Of a DNA stretch of 59,294 nt, positions 8,477 through 15,804 are shown piece by piece. The stretch's first letter is position 1; each line of letters opens with the position of its first letter. The position numbers were made by a program, and so were the translations under genes. The DNA is taken from assembly GCA_017451915.1 (NCBI GenBank), contig JAFTNJ010000032.1, forward strand, positions 1 through 59,294, in the 5' to 3' direction. This DNA is from Clostridia bacterium (GTDB taxonomy: Bacteria; Bacillota; Clostridia; Oscillospirales; CAG-272). Below the pieces are notes generated by a model. That model made no database searches, had not been told where the DNA came from, and saw only the letters and a list, made by a program, of their open reading frames with translations.

Positions 8477-9301
8477 ATGAAGGGCTTGATCTTTGACATC
8501 AAGGAGTTTGCTCTCCACGATGGGGGCGGCATCCGAGACACCGTCTTTTTCAAGGGCTGTCCCTTGCGATGCGTGTGGTGTCACAATCCCGAGGGATTGT
8601 CACGTGAGCGGGAGCTGTATATTCGCAAGGCCCGGTGCACAAACTGCGGCCTTTGCCGCACCCCCTGTAACCACCCCGATTGTGCCCCCTTTGGACGCTG
8701 CCTGCACATCTGTCCCCAAAACCTGATCAGCGTGGCGGGGCAGGAATGGGAGTGCGACGCCCTTGCCGAGCACCTGTTGCGTCACAAGGCGATCTTCGAC
8801 GAGACGGGAGGCGGTGTGACGCTTTCCGGAGGAGAACCCCTTTTGCAGGCCGATTTTTGCGAGGCGTTGCTGTTGCGCTTGTCGGGAAAGGTTCACGTTG
8901 CCATCGAAACCAGCGGTTACGCCTCGGAGGAGCATTTTTGGAAGGTGATCTCCAAATGCGACCTGGTGATGATGGATCTGAAGCTGGCTTCTCCCACGGC
9001 CCACAAGGAATTTACGGGAGTGAACAATGACCCGATTCTTCAGAACGCAAAACGGTTGCAAAAGAGCGGAAAGGAGCATTTGTTCCGTATCCCCCGGATT
9101 CCGTCGATTACCGATACCGAGGAGAATTTGCGCGCCCTGGCAGAGATCGCGGGAGAAAGTCCTGTGGAGCTGCTTTCCTATAACACCATGGCGGCGGCAA
9201 AATACCCCAATGTGGGACGGGAGTTTTCCCGTCGCATTGGCAAGACCGGATTTGAGGGGGATCCTACGAAATTTTTCCAAAATGCCGTTTGTCGCAAATG
9301 A
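8477..9301 (+). CDS. glycyl-radical enzyme activating enzyme (radical SAM)
   Basis: 274 aa. C28-x3-C32-x2-C35 (CPLRCVWC) is the radical SAM 4Fe-4S motif, preceded by HDGGGIRDTVFFKGC as in PFL activases. A ferredoxin-like insert follows with C54, C57, C60, C64 and further cysteines at 69, 75 and 79, so at least one auxiliary cluster is likely, as in activases of glycyl-radical eliminases. GGGVTLSGGEPLLQ (about 111-124) is the SAM-contact motif. It starts 2 nt after the enzyme's stop and has no strong ribosome site of its own, so translation is coupled; it would install the G633 radical on that enzyme. Confidence 0.9.
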   Translation: MKGLIFDIKEFALHDGGGIRDTVFFKGCPLRCVWCHNPEGLSRERELYIRKARCTNCGLCRTPCNHPDCAPFGRCLHICPQNLISVAGQEWECDALAEHLLRHKAIFDETGGGVTLSGGEPLLQADFCEALLLRLSGKVHVAIETSGYASEEHFWKVISKCDLVMMDLKLASPTAHKEFTGVNNDPILQNAKRLQKSGKEHLFRIPRIPSITDTEENLRALAEIAGESPVELLSYNTMAAAKYPNVGREFSRRIGKTGFEGDPTKFFQNAVCRK

Positions 9302-9340
9302 TTTGTTTCATAAAATTTTTCATAGGGAAAGGCCGTAAAA

Positions 9341-10003
9341 ATGGAAGAAAAAGCTTTTGAAGGACTAACTTATCTCATCTCTTATCCGGAAGGATTTTGT
9401 GAAACCGAAAAATATCCTTTGGTAATTTATCTGCACGGTCGCGGTTGTCGTACTGAATCAACCGAAAAGCTGCACAAAACCTCATCCTTATTGCATCTTC
9501 AAGAGCGTCAGAATGAAAGAGGCTTTCTCCTGATTGCCCCCCATTGCCCAAGAGGTAGCTGGAACGAATGGATGATGCTTCTGATTCATTTGGTGGAACA
9601 CGCTCGTGAGCTCCCCTACGTTGACGCAACGAGACTTTACGTTACCGGCAACAGCATGGGAGGCTACGGCACATGGGAACTGTCCCTTTTGAGACCCGAT
9701 TGGTTTGCCGCGTCCATGCCCGTTTGCGGCGGTAGTATCCCCGGAATGGCAAAGCAGTTGATCGGTCTTCCCATTCGCACCTTCCACGGACTTTGTGACA
9801 AGACGGTAGACCCCATCGAGAGTTTGCAGATGGCAAAGGCGGTCAATCGGGCAGGCGGTCGCGCCGAGCTGATCCTCTACCCGGAGCTGGGTCACAACTG
9901 CTGGGACGCTGCCTATACCGATGAAAAAAACTACGATTGGCTGTTTTCGTTTACCAATGAGCGTAACACGACGCCGGAATTTAGCTCACAGGATGATAAT
10001 TGA
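9341..10003 (+). CDS. alpha/beta-hydrolase, esterase/phospholipase-like
   Basis: 220 aa. YLHGRGCRTES forms the oxyanion region (residues 30-40), TGNSMGGYG gives the nucleophile elbow with S105, D157 in CDKTVDP is the likely acid and H185 in ELGHNCWD the catalytic histidine. This matches the dienelactone-hydrolase/PHB-depolymerase-like group. No signal peptide, hence cytosolic. It starts 39 nt after the activase with GGGAAAGG upstream, and probably belongs to the same transcript, since no promoter is visible in the gap. Substrate unknown; it could remove an ester group from the compound used by the glycyl-radical enzyme. Confidence 0.8.
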   Translation: MEEKAFEGLTYLISYPEGFCETEKYPLVIYLHGRGCRTESTEKLHKTSSLLHLQERQNERGFLLIAPHCPRGSWNEWMMLLIHLVEHARELPYVDATRLYVTGNSMGGYGTWELSLLRPDWFAASMPVCGGSIPGMAKQLIGLPIRTFHGLCDKTVDPIESLQMAKAVNRAGGRAELILYPELGHNCWDAAYTDEKNYDWLFSFTNERNTTPEFSSQDDN

Positions 10004-10080
10004 CCGGAAAAAGCAAATTTTCTTTGAAAATTCTTGATACGGAATCTGTCAAAAAAAAGGAAATACGAATCGGAATTTTC

Positions 10081-10109
10081 TTGACATTACATCGGCTTTG
10101 TGCTATAAT
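10081..10109 (+). promoter_or_regulatory. promoter of kdgK-ddh
   Basis: TTGACA (10081-10086), 17 nt, TATAAT (10104-10109). Confidence 0.85.
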
Positions 10110-10153
10110 GATTACGTTAAAAATGACTTCAATTTTAAAGGAGAATAAACATC

Positions 10154-11176
10154 ATGAGTAGAGTAGTGACTTTTGGCGAGCTGATGCTTCGCCTGGCTCC
10201 CAACGGCTATTACCGTTTCTTCCAGAACGATCAGATGCAGGCCACCTTTGGCGGCGGCGAGGCAAACGTTTCGGTATCCCTTGCCAACTATGGCATGGAC
10301 AGCGTTTACGTGACCAAGCTTCCCAAGCACGCCATTGGACAGGCGGCAGTGGATTCCCTCCGCTATTTTGGCGTGGACACCTCCAAGATCGTTCGCGGCG
10401 GTGATCGCGTAGGCATCTACTTCCTGGAAAAGGGCGCATCCCAGCGTGGCTCGGTTTGCATTTACGACCGTGCCCATTCCGCCATTCAGGAGGCTGCTCC
10501 CACGGATTTTGATTGGGATTCCATCTTTGAGGGAGCCGATTGGTTCCACTTCACCGGGATTACTCCCGCTCTGGGCGCAAACCTGGTAGAGATCTGCAAG
10601 CAGGCTTGCGTTGCCGCCAAGAAGCGCGGCGTAAAGATCTCCTGTGACCTCAACTACCGTGGCAAGCTCTGGACCCGCGACCAGGCTCGCGCCGCCATGA
10701 CCGAGCTCTGCCAGTACGTGGACGTTTGCATCTCCAATGAGGAGGACGCCAAGGACGTGTTTGGCATTGAGGCCGAGGGTACCGATATCTACGGCGGCAA
10801 GCTGAACCACGAGGGCTACAAGTCGGTGGCAAAGCAGCTGGCCGATAAGTTTGGCTTTGAAAAGGTTGCCATCACCCTGCGTACTTCCATTTCTGCCAAC
10901 GATAACGATTGGGCAGGTATGCTGTACGACGGAAAGGACTACTGCTTCTCCAAGACCTACCACCTGCACATCGTTGACCGTGTGGGCGGCGGCGACTCCT
11001 TTGGCGGCGGTCTGATCTACGCATTGCTCAACGGCAAGACCACCCAGCAGGCGATTGAGTTCGCCGTTGCTGCTTCGGCGCTCAAGCATACCGTGGAGGG
11101 CGACTACAACCGCGTGACGGTTTCCGAGGTGGAAAAGCTGGCCGGCGGTGACGGAAGCGGACGCGTTCAGAGATAA
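10154..11176 (+). CDS. kdgK: PfkB-family sugar kinase, probable 2-keto-3-deoxygluconate kinase
   Basis: 340 aa. GGGEANVSVSLANYG (33-47) is the N-terminal PfkB signature. The C-terminal signature VDRVGGGDSFGGG carries the catalytic base D281. FGELMLRLAP at the start and the 340-aa length fit KDG kinases, which phosphorylate 2-keto-3-deoxygluconate to KDPG in the cytosol. Ribokinase or fructokinase specificity cannot be excluded. It has a strong promoter and is followed by ddh after 50 nt. No KDPG aldolase is present in the window. Confidence 0.8.
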   Translation: MSRVVTFGELMLRLAPNGYYRFFQNDQMQATFGGGEANVSVSLANYGMDSVYVTKLPKHAIGQAAVDSLRYFGVDTSKIVRGGDRVGIYFLEKGASQRGSVCIYDRAHSAIQEAAPTDFDWDSIFEGADWFHFTGITPALGANLVEICKQACVAAKKRGVKISCDLNYRGKLWTRDQARAAMTELCQYVDVCISNEEDAKDVFGIEAEGTDIYGGKLNHEGYKSVAKQLADKFGFEKVAITLRTSISANDNDWAGMLYDGKDYCFSKTYHLHIVDRVGGGDSFGGGLIYALLNGKTTQQAIEFAVAASALKHTVEGDYNRVTVSEVEKLAGGDGSGRVQR

Positions 11177-11226
11177 TTTTTATTGATCGTTGATTTTTGA
11201 TTCCCAAATAAAAGAGGCTTAGATTT

Positions 11227-12213
11227 ATGAGCATTCGCATTGGTATTTTTGGTTACGGAAACCTTGGCAGAGGTGTGGAGAACGCCATCCGTCAAAATCC
11301 CGATATGACCCTTCGCGCGGTATTTACCAGACGCGATCCGTCAACGCTTCGCATTCAGACTCCTACCGCAGAGGTCTGTCACGTGGATCAGGCTCCTGCA
11401 ATGACCGACGAGATCGACGTCATGATCCTGTGTGGCGGCAGTGCCACCGATCTTCCCATGCAGACCCCTGCCATGGCAAGTCTTTTTAACGTGGTAGATA
11501 GCTTTGACACCCACGCCAAGATTCCCCAGCATTTTGCCAACGTGGATGCGGCGGCAAAAGCGGCGGGGAAGATTGCCATGATCTCCGTGGGCTGGGATCC
11601 CGGAATGTTCTCCCTCAACCGGATGTATGCCGGGGCTATTTTGCCCGACGGCAAGGACTATACCTTTTGGGGACGCGGCGTGAGTCAGGGACATTCGGAT
11701 GCCATTCGTCGCATCGATGGGGTTCTGGACGCAAAGCAGTACACGGTTCCCGTGCCCGAGGCTCTGGAGGCGGTACGGAATGGGGAGAATCCCACTCTGA
11801 CCACCCGTGAGAAGCATACCCGCGAGTGCTACGTGGTGGCAAAAGAGGGCGCGGATCTTGCCCGCATTGAGAACGAGATCAAGACCATGCCCAACTACTT
11901 TGCCGATTACGATACCACGGTGCATTTTGTGACCAAGGAGGAGCTGGATCGCGACCACGCGGGGATCCCCCACGGCGGAACCGTGATCCGTTGCGGAAAG
12001 ACCGGCGTTGGTCTGCAAAACAGCCATATTGTTGAGTATCGCCTGAAGCTGGATTCCAACCCCGAGTTTACCTCGTCGGTGCTGGTTGCCTATGCCCGCG
12101 CGGCCTACCGTATGCATACGGAGGGGCAGAGCGGATGCAAGACCGTGCTCGACGTGCCTCCCGCATTCCTCAGCCCAAAATCGGGAGAGGAGCTTCGGAA
12201 GGAATTGTTATAA
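11227..12213 (+). CDS. ddh: meso-diaminopimelate D-dehydrogenase
   Basis: 328 aa. RIGIFGYGNLGRGVE (4-18) is the NADP-binding Rossmann motif. Diagnostic Ddh segments follow: DVMILCGGSATDLP (65-78), VDSFDTHAKI (89-98), SVGWDPGMFSLNR (119-131) and GRGVSQGHSDAIRRIDGV (about 148-165), which bind NADP and diaminopimelate. The enzyme makes meso-diaminopimelate directly from tetrahydrodipicolinate for lysine and peptidoglycan. It shares a promoter with the sugar kinase and ends at a strong bidirectional terminator. Confidence 0.95.
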   Translation: MSIRIGIFGYGNLGRGVENAIRQNPDMTLRAVFTRRDPSTLRIQTPTAEVCHVDQAPAMTDEIDVMILCGGSATDLPMQTPAMASLFNVVDSFDTHAKIPQHFANVDAAAKAAGKIAMISVGWDPGMFSLNRMYAGAILPDGKDYTFWGRGVSQGHSDAIRRIDGVLDAKQYTVPVPEALEAVRNGENPTLTTREKHTRECYVVAKEGADLARIENEIKTMPNYFADYDTTVHFVTKEELDRDHAGIPHGGTVIRCGKTGVGLQNSHIVEYRLKLDSNPEFTSSVLVAYARAAYRMHTEGQSGCKTVLDVPPAFLSPKSGEELRKELL

Positions 12214-12217
12214 AAAG

Positions 12218-12252
12218 AAAGATCCGACGGATATATCCGTCGGATCTTTTTT
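12218..12252. terminator. bidirectional terminator between ddh and the DUF1508 gene
   Basis: AAAGATCCGACGGAT pairs perfectly with ATCCGTCGGATCTTT around a two-base loop, with A-runs and T-runs on both sides. It serves the convergent genes on either side. Confidence 0.9.
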
Positions 12253-12258
12253 ATCTGC

Positions 12259-13473
12259 TTATGCGTTTTCGGCAACCTCTACCTCAATGGAGGCGGTAAC
12301 GATGAAGTTCTTTACCGAGTCAATGATCTTTTCGCACTGGGCTTTGTTGTCGTAGGATTCCCCAATAAAGCTGGGGGCCGAGCCGATGTTCTTGAGCACG
12401 TAGCGGTAGTTTCCAAACTTGTCGCGGTCTACAAAGAAGTTTCCAACGTAGGCGGCGCGCTTGAAGGAATCCACACCCTTGCGTGCGGCGGCCTCGGTGG
12501 TGTAATAGCGGCTGGAGTAAAGGATCTGGCCGTTGTTGGCGGTGAGGTAGAAGCAGTAGTGATCGGCATCCTCGCAGCAGATCTCAAACTTGCCCATCTT
12601 TTGTGCCTTTTCCTCGGCTTGCGCAACGGCCTTCCAGTCAATGTCGTCGGGGGTGCGCTTGCTGTTCTTGGCGGCCTCGTACAAACGGAGGGCTTCCTTT
12701 TCGGGGGTGTAGCGAAGGATCTTGGAGCTGTTGGCAAATTTCTTTACCGATTCCACACACTTGGAGCACTGCTCCTTGGTGGCGTAGTTTTCGCCATAGT
12801 ATTTGCGCTCCAGAATAAAGCGGTAGCGGTTGTACTTGTCTACCTTGATCTCAAATTTGCCTCCGGCTACTGCCTTTTTAAAGGTGGCAATGCCGTTGAG
12901 TGCACCCAGGAGAGTGGTAAAGCTGGGGCTGTCAAACAAAATTTGGCCGTTGTTGGCCACCAGGTAGAAGTGATATCCATCCACCTCCAGCTCAAATTCG
13001 TATTTGCCCACGGCCTTGGAATTGCTCTTGAGGATCTCATAATCGGCATCGGCAATGGCCTTATCAAAGGCGGCGTTCAGCTCCTCCTCGTTGTTGCCCA
13101 GGAAGAAGGGACGCGCGGCACTCTTGGTGGCGGGCTGGGTAGCGATTTTTACCGCGGTAGGGGCCTTGGTTGCAGGAGCTGCTTTGGCCGCGGGAGCCTT
13201 GGCGGGAGCGGTCTTGGGAGTCGCTGCTTTTGCGGTGCTTGCGGGCTTGGTGGCAGTTGCCTTAGGTGCCGCGGGAGCTTTGGCTGCAGGCGTTTTAGGC
13301 GCGGCTTTGGTAGGTTCCTTTGCTACGGGAGCAGCAGGAGCCGGCTGGGCGGCAGGGGCTTGCGCGGGTTCCTGGGGCGTAGCGGTTTTTACAGCTTCCT
13401 GTCCTTTTTCAGGCGCGGAGTCCTTTGCTTTCTTTTTGTCATCCTTGGAAAATAACTTTTTGAACAGTGCCAT
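12259..13473 (-). CDS. DUF1508 (YegP-like) repeat protein with Ala/Pro-rich linker
   Basis: 404 aa. A basic start (MALFKKLFSKDDKKK) is followed by an Ala/Pro/Lys/Thr low-complexity stretch of about residues 20-120. Four YegP-type modules in two pairs follow: each has a G-K-[FY]-E pattern then HFYLVANNGQIL or HYCFYLTANNGQIL, and partner modules read KYNRYRFILERKYYGENY and KFGNYRYVLKNIG. Single or paired DUF1508 domains are small beta proteins of unknown function; four copies with a long disordered tether is unusual. No signal peptide or membrane span. The ATG at 13473 follows a good promoter. A scaffold or stress role would be speculation. Confidence 0.75.
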   Translation of the reverse strand: MALFKKLFSKDDKKKAKDSAPEKGQEAVKTATPQEPAQAPAAQPAPAAPVAKEPTKAAPKTPAAKAPAAPKATATKPASTAKAATPKTAPAKAPAAKAAPATKAPTAVKIATQPATKSAARPFFLGNNEEELNAAFDKAIADADYEILKSNSKAVGKYEFELEVDGYHFYLVANNGQILFDSPSFTTLLGALNGIATFKKAVAGGKFEIKVDKYNRYRFILERKYYGENYATKEQCSKCVESVKKFANSSKILRYTPEKEALRLYEAAKNSKRTPDDIDWKAVAQAEEKAQKMGKFEICCEDADHYCFYLTANNGQILYSSRYYTTEAAARKGVDSFKRAAYVGNFFVDRDKFGNYRYVLKNIGSAPSFIGESYDNKAQCEKIIDSVKNFIVTASIEVEVAENA

Positions 13474-13509
13474 TGTATAACCTCCAAATTTGTGATCTTT
13501 TACATCTTT

Positions 13510-13538
13510 ATTTTAGCACACTTTTTTTGCGTTGTCAA
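13510..13538 (-). promoter_or_regulatory. promoter of the DUF1508 gene
   Basis: Minus strand TTGACA (13533-13538), 17 nt, TAAAAT (13510-13515). Confidence 0.75.
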
Positions 13539-13666
13539 CCAATTCTATTATAAATTTGTGAATGTTTTCTTTCTTTTTTATGAAAAGTCGGGGGCGGGTG
13601 GGGAAGTGCGACCCAAAACGACGGCAACTGTCAAAAGGCGTTCAAGGGAAGGGGCGCGATTGCTTA

Positions 13667-13695
13667 TTGACAAAGAAATGATTTTTTGATATAAT
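13667..13695 (+). promoter_or_regulatory. consensus promoter before a decayed gene
   Basis: TTGACA (13667-13672), 17 nt, TATAAT (13690-13695): perfect. Downstream a GAAGGGAG site precedes an ATG at 13729 that opens only a 49-codon frame, so an intact promoter now drives a gene remnant. Confidence 0.75.
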
Positions 13696-13728
13696 CAACG
13701 AAGGAACGTTAGCGAAGGGAGCAGCGCA

Positions 13729-13924
13729 ATGTCATTACGAAGGGATTTGGAAGGGTTGCCGGAGGACTGTTGGCAGAATTCATATGTAAAAATCAGCCAA
13801 TCCCAGCAAACAAATAAAGCTGGCAACCGAGGTATGCAATACAAGGGCACAACGGCTATACGTTTCCTTGGGATTTGAGAAATTATCCGAAATGGATGGC
13901 GAGGATTTGGTGTTCGGCTTGTAA
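13729..13924 (+). pseudogene. decayed GNAT acetyltransferase remnant
   Basis: The ATG at 13729 has a good ribosome site but stops after 49 codons. In another frame, 13796-13924 encodes a typical GNAT C-terminal tail: ANPSK, then NTRAQRLYVSLGFEKL and MDGEDLVFGL before TAA, matching the A-x-x-L-Y-x-x-L-G-F helix-strand that closes GNAT domains. The acetyl-CoA-binding core is absent, so this is a deletion/frameshift remnant. Confidence 0.55.
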
Positions 13925-13995
13925 ATCTCCTTGAAAAAACGCGGATCTGTAATATAATGTTTTCAATCCATCTCATTCATAAAGGACAAAATACC

Positions 13996-14608
13996 ATGAT
14001 CGACAAAAGTTTAGATCTTTACAGTGTGATTCTATACCGAAACGATATTCAAAATTATCCTCGGTACGATCTTCCAGAGGGGGTACACCTTTGCCTTTTA
14101 TCAAAAGGGGGATGAGGTTCCGTGGGCAGCGCTGGAATGCTCGCTGGGGCAATTTTCAAGCATTGAGGAGGGCGTGGAGTGCTTCCAAAAGGAATTCCCG
14201 GAGGGCGGCGCGCTTTCTCCCGAGGATCGTATGGTCTTTGTTAAAAACCGCGAGGGCAGGATCGTAGCAACCTGTGCCCTGTGGGAGGGCGATCATTTGG
14301 GAGAGACCCGAGGACGCTTTCATTGGCTTGCCGTTAGCGACGAGTGCGCGGGGAAGGGAATTGCCAAGGCCCTCTTTTCCCGCCTGTTTGCCCTTGCCTG
14401 CGAGCTGGGATATAAGGATATGCTCTACCTGTTGACGGGAACCTGGTACTATCCCGCCATCGGAATGTATTTAAAGATGGGATTTGAATTTTATCGCGGC
14501 GAGCGCTCGCCCTTTAAGAAACAGAGCAACGAACAATTCAAGGAGCGAAACGAAAAGGCCATTGCCATGATTGAGGAGAAATTGAGGGAACGAAAAAAGA
14601 AAAACTGA
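13996..14608 (+). pseudogene. GNAT acetyltransferase disrupted by a frameshift
   Basis: The ATG at 13996 (AAAGGA upstream) reads MIDKSLDLYSVILYRND...LPEG and then hits TGA at 14113 after 39 codons. Removing one G from the five-G run at 14079-14083 joins it to GYTFAFYQKGDEVPW and on through FHWLAVSDECAGKGIAKALF (the acetyl-CoA motif R/Q-x-x-G-x-A equivalent) and the end at 14608. The restored protein of about 203 aa is a complete GNAT N-acetyltransferase of unknown substrate. The break is a single homopolymer base, so it is either very recent or a sequencing error. A shorter start inside, at 14174, would remove part of the fold. Confidence 0.75.
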
Positions 14609-14621
14609 ATGAACGAAAAAA

Positions 14622-14645
14622 GAGGGCAGACATTTGTCTGCCCTC
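14622..14645. terminator. bidirectional terminator
   Basis: GAGGGCAGACA pairs with TGTCTGCCCTC (14622-14645), with an A-run before it. It lies between the GNAT gene and the convergent rubrerythrin gene. Confidence 0.75.
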
Positions 14646-14660
14646 GACTTATTAATTTGA

Positions 14661-15212
14661 TTATTTTCCGAAGTATCTCTCAAGCAGACCCTTGAACGCT
14701 CTGCCGTGGCGAGCCTCGTCCTTTGCCATTTCGTGAACGGTGTCATGGATGGCGTCCAGATTCAGTTCCTTTGCCATCTTGGCAAGCTCGAACTTGCCGG
14801 CGGTTGCGCCGTTCTCGGCTTCTACGCGAACGGTCAGGTTCTTCTCGGTGGAGGTGAATACGCACTCACCCAACAGCTCTGCAAACTTTGCGGCGTGCTC
14901 TGCTTCCTCCAGAGCCGCTTCCTTCCAGTACAGCGCGATCTCGGGGTACCCCTCGCGAGCTGCTACGCGGGACATGGCAAGATACATACCAACCTCGGTG
15001 CATTCGCCCTGGAAGTTGGCGCGCAGACCTTCCTTAATGGCCTCGGGAGCGTCCTTGGCAATGCCAACGATGTGCTCGGTAGCCCAGGTCATTTCGCCGG
15101 TCTCGATCACTTCCTCAAACTTTTCGCCGGGTGCCTTGCAAAGAGGGCACTTGTCGGGTCTTACGTCGGATTCTACAATTTCTCCGCAAATAGAGCATTT
15201 CCACTTTTTCAT
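14661..15212 (-). CDS. reverse rubrerythrin (NADH peroxidase-type)
   Basis: 183 aa; ATG at 15212 with GGAGG 8 nt upstream (the in-frame TTG at 15227 would include that site). The rubredoxin domain is N-terminal (C6, C9, C22, C25), followed by a ferritin-like diiron domain with [25 protein letters not shown] and [13 protein letters not shown] supplying the Glu/His ligands. This rubredoxin-first order defines reverse rubrerythrins, which reduce hydrogen peroxide and oxygen in the cytosol of anaerobes. It is downstream of, and co-directional with, a DUF134 regulator 33 nt away. Confidence 0.92.
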   Translation of the reverse strand: MKKWKCSICGEIVESDVRPDKCPLCKAPGEKFEEVIETGEMTWATEHIVGIAKDAPEAIKEGLRANFQGECTEVGMYLAMSRVAAREGYPEIALYWKEAALEEAEHAAKFAELLGECVFTSTEKNLTVRVEAENGATAGKFELAKMAKELNLDAIHDTVHEMAKDEARHGRAFKGLLERYFGK

Positions 15213-15245
15213 GATTTCTTCCTCCAAAATATGTGATATAAATTT

Positions 15246-15632
15246 TTAGTGACAGGGTTTGAATTTATCTTTGCAAGCGGCACAGCAACGGTGCTTTTGA
15301 GGGCAGGTCTCGCCTTTTTCCAGCTCACACTGCTGCCCCACGGGGCAGATACAGCAATGATCGTCCACAATACGGATCTGCTTACCGTTTACAATGGCGT
15401 CTGCGATTTTTTTGTGGGCCGAAGCCAGTAGCTGGGCGGCCGTGGGGCGGGATACCCGCATTTGATCGGCGGCCTGATTCTGATTCAGGTGCTCCAGGTC
15501 ATGCAAACGGATCAGCTCGTATTCGTCGGTGGTGAGAACCACGGTAGGAACCTCGCCATTTTGCTCCGCAGGGATAAAGCTGCGGTATTTGGGAAGCGCG
15601 CAAATGATGCGATTAATTTTGGGTCTTGCCAT
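15246..15632 (-). CDS. DUF134 (UPF0251) helix-turn-helix protein
   Basis: 128 aa; ATG at 15632 with AGGGAG upstream. MARPKINRIICALP opens the DUF134 domain; the helix-turn-helix is at about 48-72 (LNQNQAADQMRVSRPTAAQL). The C-terminus is Cys-rich (C93, C94, C96, C102, C110, C116, C117, C120, C127), suitable for a metal or Fe-S site. Probably a DNA-binding, redox- or metal-responsive regulator; linkage to reverse rubrerythrin supports an oxidative-stress role by inference. Confidence 0.8.
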   Translation of the reverse strand: MARPKINRIICALPKYRSFIPAEQNGEVPTVVLTTDEYELIRLHDLEHLNQNQAADQMRVSRPTAAQLLASAHKKIADAIVNGKQIRIVDDHCCICPVGQQCELEKGETCPQKHRCCAACKDKFKPCH

Positions 15633-15665
15633 GTTTCTGTCTCCCTTCCTCAATCTTGCAACATC

Positions 15666-15694
15666 ATTATACCACAATAAAGAGCATATGTCAA
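15666..15694 (-). promoter_or_regulatory. promoter of the DUF134-rubrerythrin pair
   Basis: Minus strand TTGACA (15689-15694), 17 nt, TATAAT (15666-15671). Confidence 0.85.
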
Positions 15695-15742
15695 TAACTT
15701 TTTGAAAAAAAAAGAAAAATTTTTTTTATTTTTTAAAACGTC

Positions 15743-15771
15743 TTGACAGTTCTCGCTTTTTCAAGTAAAAT
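15743..15771 (+). promoter_or_regulatory. promoter of the D-Ala-D-Ala carboxypeptidase gene
   Basis: TTGACA (15743-15748), 17 nt, TAAAAT (15766-15771). Confidence 0.75.
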
Positions 15772-15804
15772 GAAAGAAACAAATCCGGGGAAGGGAGGAC
15801 GCAT

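Noticed and set aside
13695-13976. 93-codon minus-strand frame
   Set aside because: Unfavourable composition; the plus strand explains this region as a GNAT remnant.
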